From: Ralstonia sp. RRA
Lineage (GTDB): Bacteria; Pseudomonadota; Gammaproteobacteria; Burkholderiales; Burkholderiaceae
Reading direction: 5' to 3'
Assembly (NCBI RefSeq): GCF_037023145.1
Contig: NZ_CP146091.1
Location: 2,294,001-2,358,000 of the forward strand
DNA length: 64,000 nt
In this document: positions 8,997 through 18,383 of the stretch, one piece after another
Numbering within the stretch: the stretch's first letter is position 1
Layout: each line of letters starts with the position of its first letter
Notes under the pieces: model-generated
What the model was told of the DNA's origin: nothing
The model's input: the letters and a program-made list of their open reading frames with translations, nothing else
Database searches by the model: none
Position numbers and translations under genes: made by a program

Positions 8997-10829
8997 ATGC
9001 CGCTGCGCCGCCTCGAAAGACTCATCGACCCGTTCCGCCATCTGCCCGACAGCAAGCCGCCGGGCGATGTCTGGCGCTTCTACGCCTACTTCCTGCGTGA
9101 GGTGCGCGGCGTCTTCGTATTCCTGCTGGTCGTGGGCCTGGCGGGCGCGCTGATCGAGGTGGCATTGTTTGATTTCCTCGGCCGCATCGTCGACATGATT
9201 CAGGCGACACCGGGCGCAGCGTTCTTCACCCAGCACCGCAACGCGCTACTGTGGATGGCCTTCGTTGCGGTAATCGCCCGGCCCATCATCTTTGGCCTGC
9301 ACGATGTGCTGGTGCATCAGGTCATCAACCCGAGTCTGTCCAACCTGATCCGCTGGCAGAACCACCGCTACGTGCTCAAGCAGAGCCTGTCGTTCTTCCA
9401 GAACGACTTTGCCGGCCGCATTGCCCAGCGCATCATGCAGACCGGCTTTTCGCTGCGGGATTCGGCCGTGCAGGCAGTGGATGCGCTCTGGCACGTGGTG
9501 ATCTACGCGATCAGTGCGCTGGTACTGTTTGCGCAAGCCGACTGGCGCCTGATGGTGCCGCTGCTGCTGTGGATTGCGTGCTACATCGCCGCGCTGGCCT
9601 ACTTCGTGCCGCGCGTGAAGGCGCGCTCGGTCGTTGCCACCGAGGCACGCTCCAAGCTGATGGGCCGCATTGTCGACGGCTACACCAACATCACCACGCT
9701 CAAGCTCTTTGCGCACACCCAGCACGAAGAGACCTACGCGCGCGATGCAATGTCGGAGCAGACCGAGAAGACGCGCATGGCTGGGCGCATGGTCAGCGCC
9801 ATGGATTTCACCATCACCGGCATGAACGGTGCGCTGATCGCCGGCACCACCGGCCTTGCACTGTGGCTATGGAGCCAGGGGGCGGTGACGGTCGGCACCA
9901 TCGCGCTGACGACGGGGCTGGTAATCCGCATCAACAACATGTCCGGCTGGATCATGTGGGTGGTCAACGGCATCTTTGAAAACGTCGGGCAGGTGCAGGA
10001 CGGCATGCAGACCATTGCCGTGCCGCGCACCGTGGTCGACCGGCCCGGTGCGCAGCCGCTGCGCGTCACGCAGGGTGAAGTGCGCTTCGAGCACGTCGGC
10101 TTTCACTACGGCAAGGGCAGCGGCGTGATCGAAGGGCTGGATCTCGTCGTGCGCCCTGGCGAGCGCATCGGCCTGGTCGGCCCGTCGGGCGCGGGCAAGT
10201 CAACGCTGGTCAACCTGCTGCTGCGCCTGTACGACGTGGAGCAAGGCCGCATCCTCGTCGACGGCCAGGACATTGCCGGCATCACGCAGGAAAGCCTGCG
10301 CGCGCAGATCGGCATGGTCACGCAGGACACCTCGCTACTGCACCGCTCCATTCGCGACAACCTGCGCTATGGCAAGCCGGATAGCAGCGAGGCGGAGTTG
10401 ATGGAAGCCGTGCGCGGTGCCCGTGCCGACGAGTTCATCCCGCACCTGTCTGACGCGCATGGCCGGCGTGGATTTGATGCGCTGGTGGGCGAACGCGGCG
10501 TGAAACTCTCGGGCGGCCAGCGCCAACGCATTGCCATCGCGCGCGTGCTGCTGAAGGACGCGCCGATCCTGATCCTGGACGAGGCAACGTCGGCGCTCGA
10601 CTCTGAAGTCGAGGCCGCCATTCAGGAAAGCCTGGAAACGCTGATGCGAGGCAAGACGGTGATTGCGATTGCGCACCGCCTTTCGACCATCGCGCGGATG
10701 GACCGGCTCGTGGTGCTCGACGGCGGCCGCATCGTGGAGAGCGGCACGCATGCGGAGCTGCTGGAACACGGCGGTCTGTACGCCCGCCTGTGGGCGCATC
10801 AGACCGGTGGTTTTGTCGGTGTCGACTGA
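8997..10829 (+). CDS. ABC exporter half-transporter (fused permease and ATPase)
   Basis: A 610-aa type IV ABC exporter subunit with a membrane domain (about 30-330, six helices) fused to an ATPase (about 355-600). The ATPase has Walker A GPSGAGKST (about 394), signature LSGGQRQR (about 503), Walker B ILILDEATS with the catalytic Glu, and the H-loop AIAHRLST. It would work as a homodimer or with a partner encoded elsewhere. The family is the multidrug/lipid exporter group (MsbA, LmrA, YddA-like); the substrate cannot be told from sequence. There is no good ribosome site before the ATG at 8997. It is converging on the following MFS gene with a 3-nt gap. Confidence 0.88.
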   Translation: MPLRRLERLIDPFRHLPDSKPPGDVWRFYAYFLREVRGVFVFLLVVGLAGALIEVALFDFLGRIVDMIQATPGAAFFTQHRNALLWMAFVAVIARPIIFGLHDVLVHQVINPSLSNLIRWQNHRYVLKQSLSFFQNDFAGRIAQRIMQTGFSLRDSAVQAVDALWHVVIYAISALVLFAQADWRLMVPLLLWIACYIAALAYFVPRVKARSVVATEARSKLMGRIVDGYTNITTLKLFAHTQHEETYARDAMSEQTEKTRMAGRMVSAMDFTITGMNGALIAGTTGLALWLWSQGAVTVGTIALTTGLVIRINNMSGWIMWVVNGIFENVGQVQDGMQTIAVPRTVVDRPGAQPLRVTQGEVRFEHVGFHYGKGSGVIEGLDLVVRPGERIGLVGPSGAGKSTLVNLLLRLYDVEQGRILVDGQDIAGITQESLRAQIGMVTQDTSLLHRSIRDNLRYGKPDSSEAELMEAVRGARADEFIPHLSDAHGRRGFDALVGERGVKLSGGQRQRIAIARVLLKDAPILILDEATSALDSEVEAAIQESLETLMRGKTVIAIAHRLSTIARMDRLVVLDGGRIVESGTHAELLEHGGLYARLWAHQTGGFVGVD

Positions 10830-10832
10830 GCC

Positions 10833-12152
10833 TTACGACAGCCGGCGTCCCAGCGTTTCCGGCACCATCGCCAGACCGATCAGCGACACCAGCCCGCAGC
10901 CGATCACGTAGAGCGCGGGCGCGTTCGCATTGCCGGTGAGCTGGATCAGCTCGGTCGAGAAGAACTGCGCGAAGCCGCCAAAGATGGCGATCGCAACACA
11001 GTAGGCAATCGACAGCCCGGTGGCGCGCAGGCGCTGCGGCAGCACCTCGCTCACGAGCACCATCGACGCCGGCGACGTCATCGACATCGGCACCGACAGG
11101 CAGCCCACTACGATCAGCAGCCGCGCCAGCGAGGGCTCGGCGTTGATCAGCGCGAAGGCGGGATAGACCATGACCAGCAGCGCAACGCGCGACCACAGCA
11201 CCACCTTGCGGCGCCCGACCTGATCTGCGAGCCAGCCCGCGAACGGTGACAGCAGCACCTGCACCAGCGCTGCGATACACGCGGCCCAGATGCCGAGCGA
11301 CAGCGGCATGTGCAGTACGCTCACGGCGTAGTTGCTGAGGTAGTAGACGATGATGTACGTCGACGAAGCTACGCCGATCATCAGCAGAATGCTCGCCACC
11401 AGCGCGCGGCGATGCTCGCGCAGGAGCGGCAGCGTTGCATCGGCTTCACGCTCGCTGTGCGGCGCGGCGGTTTCCTCCAGGCGGCGACGGATGATGAGGC
11501 CGACCGGGATGACGAGAATGCCGATCAGGAACGCGACCCGCCAGCCCCACGACTCCAGTTGCGCCGGCGCCAGCACGTTGCTCAGCAGCAGGCCCACCAG
11601 CGCGCCGAACAGCGCCGCCAGCCCCTGGCTGAACGGCTGCCAGCTCGTGTAGAAGCCGCGCGAACGGTCGTCTGCGTATTCGAGCAGCAGCGCGGTCGAG
11701 GCGCCCATCTCGCCACCAATCGCAAAGCCCTGCACGAGCCGCGCGAGCACAACGAGAATCGGCGCGACGATGCCGATCTGCGCATACGTCGGCGTCACCA
11801 CGAAGATCAGCGATGACAAGCCCATCAGCCATAGCGTGAGCGCCACGGCCGGCTTGCGGCCGACGCGATCTGCGTACATGCCGATCAGCAGGCCCCCGAG
11901 CGGGCGCATCAGGAAACCCACGCCAAACGTGGCGAAGGACATCAGCAATTGGCCGGTCGGGTTGCCGACCGGAAAGTACAGCCGGCCGATCAGCGTGGCG
12001 AAGAAGCTGTAGACCACGAAGTCATAGAACTCGAGGCCGTTGCCGATGGTGATGGCGGCAATCGCACGCGGACGTGACAGCGGGCGCTGGTGCGCCATGG
12101 CCTGCGCACCCGTGGGTGTGCCGCTGGCCGGGGCGGTGATGGGGTTGGACAT
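10833..12152 (-). CDS. MFS transporter, metabolite:H+ symporter (MHS) family
   Basis: Twelve-helix symporter of 439 aa. The first helix carries the MHS signature (GNGLEFYDFVVYSFFATLIG) seen in ProP, KgtP, ShiA and citrate carriers, and the loop between helices 2 and 3 has the MFS motif GMYADRVGRK. The start at 12152 (MSNPITAPASG) is chosen because AGGAG sits 7 nt upstream; an ATG 12 codons earlier has none. The next gene upstream is an amino-acid permease on the same strand with a 69-nt gap, so joint transcription is possible. Likely substrate is an organic acid or osmolyte; nothing in the window decides it. Confidence 0.88.
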   Translation of the reverse strand: MSNPITAPASGTPTGAQAMAHQRPLSRPRAIAAITIGNGLEFYDFVVYSFFATLIGRLYFPVGNPTGQLLMSFATFGVGFLMRPLGGLLIGMYADRVGRKPAVALTLWLMGLSSLIFVVTPTYAQIGIVAPILVVLARLVQGFAIGGEMGASTALLLEYADDRSRGFYTSWQPFSQGLAALFGALVGLLLSNVLAPAQLESWGWRVAFLIGILVIPVGLIIRRRLEETAAPHSEREADATLPLLREHRRALVASILLMIGVASSTYIIVYYLSNYAVSVLHMPLSLGIWAACIAALVQVLLSPFAGWLADQVGRRKVVLWSRVALLVMVYPAFALINAEPSLARLLIVVGCLSVPMSMTSPASMVLVSEVLPQRLRATGLSIAYCVAIAIFGGFAQFFSTELIQLTGNANAPALYVIGCGLVSLIGLAMVPETLGRRLS

Positions 12153-12221
12153 GGGTGTCTCCTGCAGGAAATGCGGATCGGACAGCAACTGCGCTGCCCG
12201 TCTCGTTTCATTGAATTCGGC

Positions 12222-13604
12222 TTATGTCCCGCGCGCCTCGTTGGCGAGGGTGCCGTTTGCGGTCGGCTTGACGCGGAGGTGCCACGCAGCCGACACCAGC
12301 GCCACCCAGCCTGCCCCGACGTACAGCGCCACACGGGTGTCTTCCATGTAGCCCAGCACACCGATCACGAACAGCATGAAGGCGATGGCGAGTGCCGGAC
12401 CGACCGGCCACAGCGGCACCTTGAACTTGAGGGCGCGCACTTCCTCTGCCGACAAGCGGCGGCGCATGGCCACCTGCGAGAGCAGGATCATCAGCCACAC
12501 CCACACCGTCGCGAAGGTGGCAATGGACGCGATGATCAGGAACACGTTCTCGGGAATCAGGTAGTTCAAGACCACGCCGCCCAGCAGCGCGCCGGCCATG
12601 GTCAGCACCGTCACCCAGGGCACGCCGTGGCGGGACGTTGCGGCAAAGATGCGCGGCGCCTGGCCCTGCTCGGCCATGCCGTACATCATGCGGCCCGCGC
12701 CGAAGATGTTGCTGTTGATGGCCGAGATGGCCGCCGAGATGACGATCAGGTTGAGGATCGCCGCGGCTGACTTGATACCCAGGCCGGAGAAGATCTGCAC
12801 GAACGGGCTGCCCTGCCCGCCGATGCCCGTCCACGGGAAGATCGCCATCAGCACGCACATCGTCAGCACGTAGAACAGCAGGATGCGCGCGGGCACGGCG
12901 TTGATCGCCTTGGGGATGACCTTCTCGGGGTTCTGCGCTTCACCGCCGGTGATGCCGATGATCTCGACGCCGCCGTAGGCAAACATCACCACCGCAAGCG
13001 AGGCGACGAGGCCGCCCACGCCATGCGGCAGGAAGCCGCCGTGTGCCCATAGGTTGCTCAGGCCGGGCGCGTGCTCGCCGTTCATCTGCACGCCGAGGAA
13101 CAGGATCGCGATGCCGCCGACGATCATCGCGCCAATCGCCACGATCTTGATGAGCGCGAGCCAGAACTCCATCTCGCCGAACACCTTGACGTTGCACAGG
13201 TTCAGCGCGCAGATCAGCATGACGATGCCGAGCACCCAGATCCACTGCGGCACATCGGGAAACCAGAAGCCCATGTAGATGCCGAAGGCCGTCACGTCTG
13301 CCAGGCAGACGATCACCATTTCGAGGATGTACGTCCACCCCGTGAGGAAGCCGGCGAGCGGCCCGAGGTTGTCGCGCGCATAGCGCCCGAACGAGCCCGA
13401 GACCGGTTGCCGCACGGCCATTTCACCCAGTGCGCGCATGACCATGTACACGGCCGCGCCGCCAAGGATGTACGCCAGGATCACGGCCGGCCCAGCGAGC
13501 TGGATGGCCGATGCGGACCCATAGAAAAGGCCCGTGCCAATGGCCGAACCGAGCGCGAGAAAGCGGATATGCCGCGCGCGCAGGTTGCGTTGAAGGTGTT
13601 CCAA
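12222..13604 (-). CDS. APC family amino-acid permease (ProY/HutT-GabP group)
   Basis: Twelve-helix amino-acid:H+ symporter of 460 aa. The conserved opening [20 protein letters not shown] and the [17 protein letters not shown] helix place it in the AAT subfamily next to proline/histidine permeases such as ProY and HutT. I take the TTG at 13604 as start: it has GGAG 8 nt upstream, and the family begins right there, whereas the upstream in-frame extension to 13718 is unlike the family. A palindrome about 170 nt upstream (13774-13785) may be its operator. The specific amino acid is not determined. Confidence 0.88.
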   Translation of the reverse strand: MEHLQRNLRARHIRFLALGSAIGTGLFYGSASAIQLAGPAVILAYILGGAAVYMVMRALGEMAVRQPVSGSFGRYARDNLGPLAGFLTGWTYILEMVIVCLADVTAFGIYMGFWFPDVPQWIWVLGIVMLICALNLCNVKVFGEMEFWLALIKIVAIGAMIVGGIAILFLGVQMNGEHAPGLSNLWAHGGFLPHGVGGLVASLAVVMFAYGGVEIIGITGGEAQNPEKVIPKAINAVPARILLFYVLTMCVLMAIFPWTGIGGQGSPFVQIFSGLGIKSAAAILNLIVISAAISAINSNIFGAGRMMYGMAEQGQAPRIFAATSRHGVPWVTVLTMAGALLGGVVLNYLIPENVFLIIASIATFATVWVWLMILLSQVAMRRRLSAEEVRALKFKVPLWPVGPALAIAFMLFVIGVLGYMEDTRVALYVGAGWVALVSAAWHLRVKPTANGTLANEARGT

Positions 13605-13773
13605 TCTGTCTCCTGTCCTGTCTGGGTAAGCGAGGTGGCCGTTGGGGCGTGCGGCTGCGGCATGCGGATCTTCGTCCGCCTTACGCCAGCGCAGCGCGAG
13701 CCAGACACGCGACAGCACGCGCGCCGAAGCATAGCCACCTTATCTAAGCAACATCGCAATAATTCGTATACTC

Positions 13774-13785
13774 TTGTATATACAA
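13774..13785. promoter_or_regulatory. Candidate operator: perfect 12-bp palindrome TTGTATATACAA
   Basis: TTGTATATACAA is a perfect inverted repeat in an AT-rich island 170 nt upstream of the permease start. A second GTATAC lies just upstream at about 13766-13771. The pattern resembles the TGTAT/ATACA sites reported for GntR/HutC-type repressors. Regulatory role is inferred from position and symmetry only. Confidence 0.45.
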
Positions 13786-13862
13786 TTAAAGTGGCACTAG
13801 GGTGTTCCCGAGGTTTCGAGAATAGGCAGCGCAGCGCACCCAATTTTTCGGATCGCGCCATG

Positions 13863-13892
13863 AAAAAAAAGGCGAACCCAGTTCGCCTTTTT
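13863..13892. terminator. Rho-independent terminator, downstream of the chrA pair
   Basis: Stem GGCGAAC (13871-13877) with GTTCGCC (13881-13887), flanked by eight A on one side and five T on the other, so it can work on either strand. On the minus strand it follows the last chrA stop by 43 nt. Confidence 0.85.
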
Positions 13893-13934
13893 GATCACCC
13901 GCGGCGCCGATGCAATCGCGCCCGCCCTTAGACG

Positions 13935-14465
13935 CTAGACCCAGCCCAGGCCGCCCACGAGCGCACCAAGCCCCACCAGCAACAGCGGATGCACGCGCGT
14001 GAAGGTGCAGGCCAGCACCGTCGCTACCGTCAGCACGATGGTGCCGATGCTGTGGTCTGCCCCGCGCGTCAGCACCCAACCGGTTGCGAACATCAGGCCG
14101 ATGGTCAGCGGTGCCAGACCACGGCGGACCAGCGTGACCCAGCGGGCGTCGGGGGCGCGGTCCATGACACGGGCGATGACACCCGCAATCACGCAGGACG
14201 GCCCGCAGATGCCGACAAGGGAAACGATCGCACCGCCCAGCCCGGCGGACTGCCAGCCGAACAGTTCGACAAACAGCACGTTCGGCCCCGGTGCAGCCTG
14301 CGAGATGGCATACATGGAGCTCAACTGTTCGCTGGTCATGTAGTGGCGCGTGTCGACCAGGAAACGATGCATGTCAGGCAGCGTTGAGCTGGCCCCGCCA
14401 ATGGCGAGAAACGACAGCATCAGGAAGTGCCAGAACAGGTCGAACAACGTAGAGAGATAGCTCAC
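13935..14465 (-). CDS. Chromate transporter, short ChrA subunit (second half)
   Basis: A 176-aa protein equal to one half of a full ChrA. Its first helices carry the family motif FLAIGGASSTLPDMHRFLV and the PGPNVLFVELFG segment. I start it at the GTG at 14465, which overlaps the TGA of the preceding gene (GTGA), rather than at 14588, because the family begins at this point and the overlap signals translational coupling. Paired short ChrA proteins form heterodimeric carriers in other bacteria; here the pair may export chromate or import another oxyanion such as sulfate. Membrane protein with about five helices. Confidence 0.85.
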   Translation of the reverse strand: MSYLSTLFDLFWHFLMLSFLAIGGASSTLPDMHRFLVDTRHYMTSEQLSSMYAISQAAPGPNVLFVELFGWQSAGLGGAIVSLVGICGPSCVIAGVIARVMDRAPDARWVTLVRRGLAPLTIGLMFATGWVLTRGADHSIGTIVLTVATVLACTFTRVHPLLLVGLGALVGGLGWV

Positions 14466-15043
14466 CGCGTTGCCCTCCACTCCAGTACGAGCGCGAGCGG
14501 AATCAACACCAACATGACCGGCAGCAGCGGCCATTGCAGCACGCCAATCGCCAGAAACACTGCCAGACCGATGCCGATGGCGCGCCACGTACGCGACTGC
14601 CCTTGCGCCAGCCGGACGGCCGTCGAGAGCACCAGCCCCGCCGCCACCGCCGCCATGCCCTTGAGCAGGTTCTGCACCAGGGACAATGCGCTGAAGTGGT
14701 CGTACAGCATGACGATCAACAGCAGCAGCACGGCAGGCACAACCACCAGACCGGACATCGCGGCAGCCGCCCCTCGCACGCCGTGGTAGCGGTAGCCGAG
14801 CATCACCGAGAGGTTGACGACGTTCGGGCCGGGCAGCACCTGGCCCAGGCTCAGGAGTTCGGCAAACTCAGCGTTGGTGAGCCAGCCATTGCGGTCGACA
14901 ATGCCCGCGCGTGCAAACGGCAGCACGCCGCCGAAGCCTGACAACCCCATGCGCGCAAATTCCGTAAAGAGCTTGCTGCAGGAGGGAACGTTTGCTGCGG
15001 GGGCCACAGCATCGTTGTCAGGCTCGGCGCTCAGGTCGGTCAT
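14462..15043 (-). CDS. Chromate transporter, short ChrA subunit (first half)
   Basis: A 193-aa short-chain ChrA protein. After a polar N-terminus of about 25 residues comes the ChrA signature FARMGLSGFGGVLPFARAGIVDR, followed by LGQVLPGPNVVNLSVMLGYRYHG, which corresponds to the PGP motif in its partner. Five to six membrane helices. It overlaps its partner by 4 nt and starts only 4 nt after the parC stop, so it may be read from the topoisomerase transcript. Whether the pair confers chromate resistance in the cell is not shown by sequence. Confidence 0.87.
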   Translation of the reverse strand: MTDLSAEPDNDAVAPAANVPSCSKLFTEFARMGLSGFGGVLPFARAGIVDRNGWLTNAEFAELLSLGQVLPGPNVVNLSVMLGYRYHGVRGAAAAMSGLVVVPAVLLLLIVMLYDHFSALSLVQNLLKGMAAVAAGLVLSTAVRLAQGQSRTWRAIGIGLAVFLAIGVLQWPLLPVMLVLIPLALVLEWRATR

Positions 15044-15047
15044 TGAA

Positions 15048-17390
15048 TCAGGCAGCTTCTGGCGCAGGCTTGGGCAGCGCCAGCTTCGGCTCGCGCAGCT
15101 TGGGCTCCAGCGTCTTGCCCTTGCGTGCGCGCTTGCCGGCGTACGCCTCTTGCGCGCGGGTCGTCATGGTCTGCTCGACCGCCTTGCCGCCACGCGGGCC
15201 GGTGCCCGAGAGCACGAAGCCGGCGGCACCGAAGGCCAATGCCTGGAGCAGCGTTTCGTTCTTCTCCAGCTCCATCAGGATCACGCCACGGCCACCGCTG
15301 GCGAGCGTCTTCAGCTCGCTGATCTGGAACAGCAGCATGCGCCCGCCTTCCGACAGACAGGCCACGCCGTAGGCGTCTTCCGGTGCGGGTGCCGGCTTGT
15401 TGGGTTGGTCGCCCTCATCCAGCGTCAGGAACGCCTTGCCGGCCTTCTGGCGGCCGACCATGTCGCCCACCTTGGCCATGAAGCCGTTGCCGCCGCGCGT
15501 GGAGATCACCAAGTTCTGCTCGGCATGGCCGGCGAAGGTGTGGGCGATATGCGTGCCCGGTGCGAGTTCGATCAGCGTGGTCAGCGGCACACCGTCGCCA
15601 CGGCCGCCGGGCAGGTTGGCTACGGCCACGGAGTAGACGCGGCCCGTGCCCTTATCGTCGCGCGTGCCGAAAATCAGCAGCGTATCCGTCGTGCGGCACT
15701 CGAAGGTGTCGTAAAGCGTGTCGCCCGCCTTGAAGCCGAATTGCGTGGCGTCGTGGCCATGGCCCTGACGCGTGCGCACCCAACCCTTCTGCGAGACGAC
15801 CACCGTGACGGGTTCGTCGATGACCTTCACCTCGGCGGCGGCGCGGCGCTCTTCCTGGATGAGGGTGCGGCGGTCGTCGCCGTATTGCTTCGCGTCGGTC
15901 TCGATCTCCTTGATGATGCGACGGCGCATCATGGTTTCCGACTTCAGCAGCACGTCCAGCTCGGACTGCTCTTCGCGCAGGTTCTTCAGTTCCTGCTCGA
16001 TCTTGATGGCTTCCAGGCGCGCGAGTTGGCGCAGGCGGATTTCCAGAATGTCTTCCGCCTGGCGGTCGCTCAGGTTGAAGGCCTGGATGAGCGCGGCCTT
16101 CGGCTCGTCGCTCTCGCGGATGATGCGAATCACATCTTCGATGCGCAGCAGCACCATCTGCCGGCCTTCGAGGATGTGGATACGGTCTTCCACCTTGCCC
16201 AGACGATGGCGCGTGCGGCGCGTAACCGTGGCAAAGCGGTAGCTGATCCACTCGCGCAGGATCTCGGCCAGGCCCTTCTGGCGCGGCCGGCCATCCATGC
16301 CGATCATCACCAGGTTAATAGAGGCACCCTGCTCCAGCGACGTATGCGCCAGCAGCGAATTGGCAAACTCCTGCTGATCAATGTTCTTGCTCTTGGGCTC
16401 GAACACCAGGCGCACCGGCGCGTCCTTGCCGGACTCGTCGCGCACCGCATCAAGCAGGCCGAGCATGGTCTGCTTCATGGTGAGCTGATCCGGCGACAGC
16501 GACTTCTTGCCGGTGCGCACCTTCGGGTTGGTCAGCTCTTCAATCTCTTCCAGCACCTTCTGCGACGAGGTGTTGGGCGGCAATTCGTTGACCACCAGTT
16601 GCCACTGGCCGCGAGCAAGTTCTTCGATCTTCCAGCGCGCGCGCACCTTCAGGCTGCCGCGACCGGTTTCGTACACCTGCGCGATGTCCGCCGGCGACGA
16701 GATGATCTGACCGCCGCCCGGATAGTCCGGACCCGGCATGTACTGCATCAGGTCGGCACTGGTGAGCTTGTCGTCGCGGATGAGCGCCACAGCGGCCGTG
16801 GCCACTTCGCGCAGGTTGTGCGACGGAATCTCCGTGGCCATGCCCACCGCGATGCCCGATGCGCCGTTGAGCAGCACGAACGGCAGACGTGCCGGCAGCA
16901 GCTTCGGCTCGTCCATCGAACCGTCATAGTTGGGGACGAAATCGACGGTGCCCTGGTCCAGCTCTTCGAGCAGCAGGCGCGAGATCGGCGTGAGGCGCGC
17001 TTCGGTGTATCGCATCGCGGCGGCGCCATCGCCATCGCGCGAGCCAAAGTTGCCCTGGCCGTCGATCAGCGGATACCGCAGCGAGAAATCCTGCGCAAGG
17101 CGCACCAGCGCGTCGTAGGCGGATTGATCGCCGTGCGGGTGGAATTTACCCAGCACATCGCCCACCACGCGGGCCGACTTGACGGGCTTCGCGTCAGAGC
17201 GCAGGCCCATCTCGTGCATCGCGAACAGGATGCGGCGCTGCACAGGCTTCTGGCCGTCGGCCACCTCGGGCAGTGCGCGACCCTTGACCACGCTGACGGC
17301 GTAGTCCAGGTAAGCACGCTCGGCGTAAGCGCCAAGCGTGAGCGCTTCGGCCGGCTCGCTAGGGTCGAAGAGGATGTCTTGTTGTTCCAT
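15048..17390 (-). CDS. parC: DNA topoisomerase IV subunit A
   Basis: The breakage-reunion subunit of topoisomerase IV, which decatenates daughter chromosomes. 780 aa. The winged-helix region holds [12 protein letters not shown] and the catalytic Tyr128 in AAMRYTE; the C-terminal part is a degenerate beta-pinwheel without the GyrA box, and it lies beside parE, both arguing for ParC rather than GyrA. The quinolone-determining segment reads [11 protein letters not shown], so the position equal to E. coli ParC Ser80 is Gln89, followed by Ser90, and Glu84 is Asp93. It lies downstream of parE and a lytic transglycosylase on the same strand. Confidence 0.97.
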   Translation of the reverse strand: MEQQDILFDPSEPAEALTLGAYAERAYLDYAVSVVKGRALPEVADGQKPVQRRILFAMHEMGLRSDAKPVKSARVVGDVLGKFHPHGDQSAYDALVRLAQDFSLRYPLIDGQGNFGSRDGDGAAAMRYTEARLTPISRLLLEELDQGTVDFVPNYDGSMDEPKLLPARLPFVLLNGASGIAVGMATEIPSHNLREVATAAVALIRDDKLTSADLMQYMPGPDYPGGGQIISSPADIAQVYETGRGSLKVRARWKIEELARGQWQLVVNELPPNTSSQKVLEEIEELTNPKVRTGKKSLSPDQLTMKQTMLGLLDAVRDESGKDAPVRLVFEPKSKNIDQQEFANSLLAHTSLEQGASINLVMIGMDGRPRQKGLAEILREWISYRFATVTRRTRHRLGKVEDRIHILEGRQMVLLRIEDVIRIIRESDEPKAALIQAFNLSDRQAEDILEIRLRQLARLEAIKIEQELKNLREEQSELDVLLKSETMMRRRIIKEIETDAKQYGDDRRTLIQEERRAAAEVKVIDEPVTVVVSQKGWVRTRQGHGHDATQFGFKAGDTLYDTFECRTTDTLLIFGTRDDKGTGRVYSVAVANLPGGRGDGVPLTTLIELAPGTHIAHTFAGHAEQNLVISTRGGNGFMAKVGDMVGRQKAGKAFLTLDEGDQPNKPAPAPEDAYGVACLSEGGRMLLFQISELKTLASGGRGVILMELEKNETLLQALAFGAAGFVLSGTGPRGGKAVEQTMTTRAQEAYAGKRARKGKTLEPKLREPKLALPKPAPEAA

Positions 17391-17446
17391 GGAAGCTCAA
17401 GCGAAGGCGGCGCGCATGCGGCAAGTGCATTGGCGCGCCACCAGGA

Positions 17447-18367
17447 TCAATGTTGTTGTGCGTTCGTGACCACGCCGGTGGCCGGGTCCAGTACCACTTC
17501 GATGCGCGCGGATCGGCCCGTACGACCGGGCTTGCGCGTGACCATGGCACCGTTGGCGCTCACGGTCATGAAGCCGCCCGCCCCGTTCATCTCAGCCATC
17601 GGGTTGTAGTAGCGGTAGAACTGCATCACCGTCTTCACGTAGTTCTGCGTTTCGGCATAGGGCGGGATGTCGTTGCCGTGCTTCTGCACGGCGCCCTCGC
17701 CCGCGTTGTAGGCGGCGAGCACGAGTTCGAGGTTGCCCGAAAACATGCGCAGCAGATCGCTCAAATAGCGCACGCCCGTGGTGATGTTGATCTTGGGGTC
17801 GGCCAGCTTCTGCGCGGCTGTGCGACGCGCATCTCCAGTCACGCCATAGCGTGCACCCGTGTCTGGAATCACCTGCATCAGCCCGATCGCACCCTTGGGC
17901 GACACGGCTTGCGGGTTGAAACCGGATTCGGCGGCAATCACGGCTTTCACCAGCGCGGGGTCGATGCCGTGCTTGCTGGCCGCCTGGCGGATCAGCGGCT
18001 CGACCGTCGGCACGTTCGGGTGCTGCAGCACCGCGCGCACGAGGCGCTGGCGCATGCCGGCGTTGTCCAGCGCGTCGCGCTTGCTGGCGTTGAGGTAGGC
18101 GTCCGCATCGGGCAGTTCAGTGGCGGGCAGCGCGATGGCGGTGTCGGCCCGCTCGTCTGCTTTGTCGGCCTTGCCCCCCTTGCCAGCCACGGCGGCGCCC
18201 TTCATGAACAGCACGTAGCGATCATCCACGCGCTCAGAGGCGAAGTGCGCAAGGCCGTTCTCGTCGATGTAGCCGTAGACGTCCGCGCGCGCCGGCTGAT
18301 TGGCCAACAAGGCCAGCGCCGTCAATGCAAATGCGAGGTGTCGAAACAGCGGTTCGAACAGCTTCAT
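17447..18367 (-). CDS. Lytic transglycosylase with N-terminal DUF4124-like segment
   Basis: Exported murein hydrolase of 306 aa that would cleave the MurNAc-GlcNAc bond and form 1,6-anhydro ends. A signal peptide (about 1-28, ending ARA) is followed by a short DUF4124-like YGYIDENGLAHFASERVDD segment. The SLT domain spans about 120-265: catalytic Glu147 in AAESGFNPQAVSPKGAIGLMQ, then the GVRYLSDLL and VLAAYNAGEGAV motifs. It is placed between parE (17-nt gap) and parC (56-nt gap) on the same strand and is probably co-transcribed, which links a wall enzyme with chromosome decatenation. No lipobox, so likely periplasmic. Confidence 0.93.
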   Translation of the reverse strand: MKLFEPLFRHLAFALTALALLANQPARADVYGYIDENGLAHFASERVDDRYVLFMKGAAVAGKGGKADKADERADTAIALPATELPDADAYLNASKRDALDNAGMRQRLVRAVLQHPNVPTVEPLIRQAASKHGIDPALVKAVIAAESGFNPQAVSPKGAIGLMQVIPDTGARYGVTGDARRTAAQKLADPKINITTGVRYLSDLLRMFSGNLELVLAAYNAGEGAVQKHGNDIPPYAETQNYVKTVMQFYRYYNPMAEMNGAGGFMTVSANGAMVTRKPGRTGRSARIEVVLDPATGVVTNAQQH

Positions 18368-18383
18368 CGTTGTTGGTTGAACG

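Larger units (their letters stand above)
13605..13934. other. Intergenic region with operator-like palindrome and terminator
   Basis: A 330-bp gene-free stretch between the APC permease and the chromate transporter pair, both on the minus strand. It holds an AT-rich segment around 13740-13795 with the palindrome listed separately, and a hairpin terminator at 13863-13892 that ends the upstream transport genes. No small coding sequence is convincing; frames through it are shadows. Confidence 0.6.

Noticed and set aside
12222..13718. 498-aa form of the APC permease
   Set aside because: The extra 38 residues are not family-like; TTG at 13604 has a ribosome site directly upstream.
13763..13800. 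Clear sigma-70 promoter around the palindrome
   Set aside because: TTGTAT and several TATA-like boxes are present, but no pair has acceptable spacing and match; only the palindrome is reported.
14814..17609. 931-aa plus-strand reading frame over parC
   Set aside because: Shadow of the ParC gene in GC-rich DNA; composition and lack of motifs show it is not coding.
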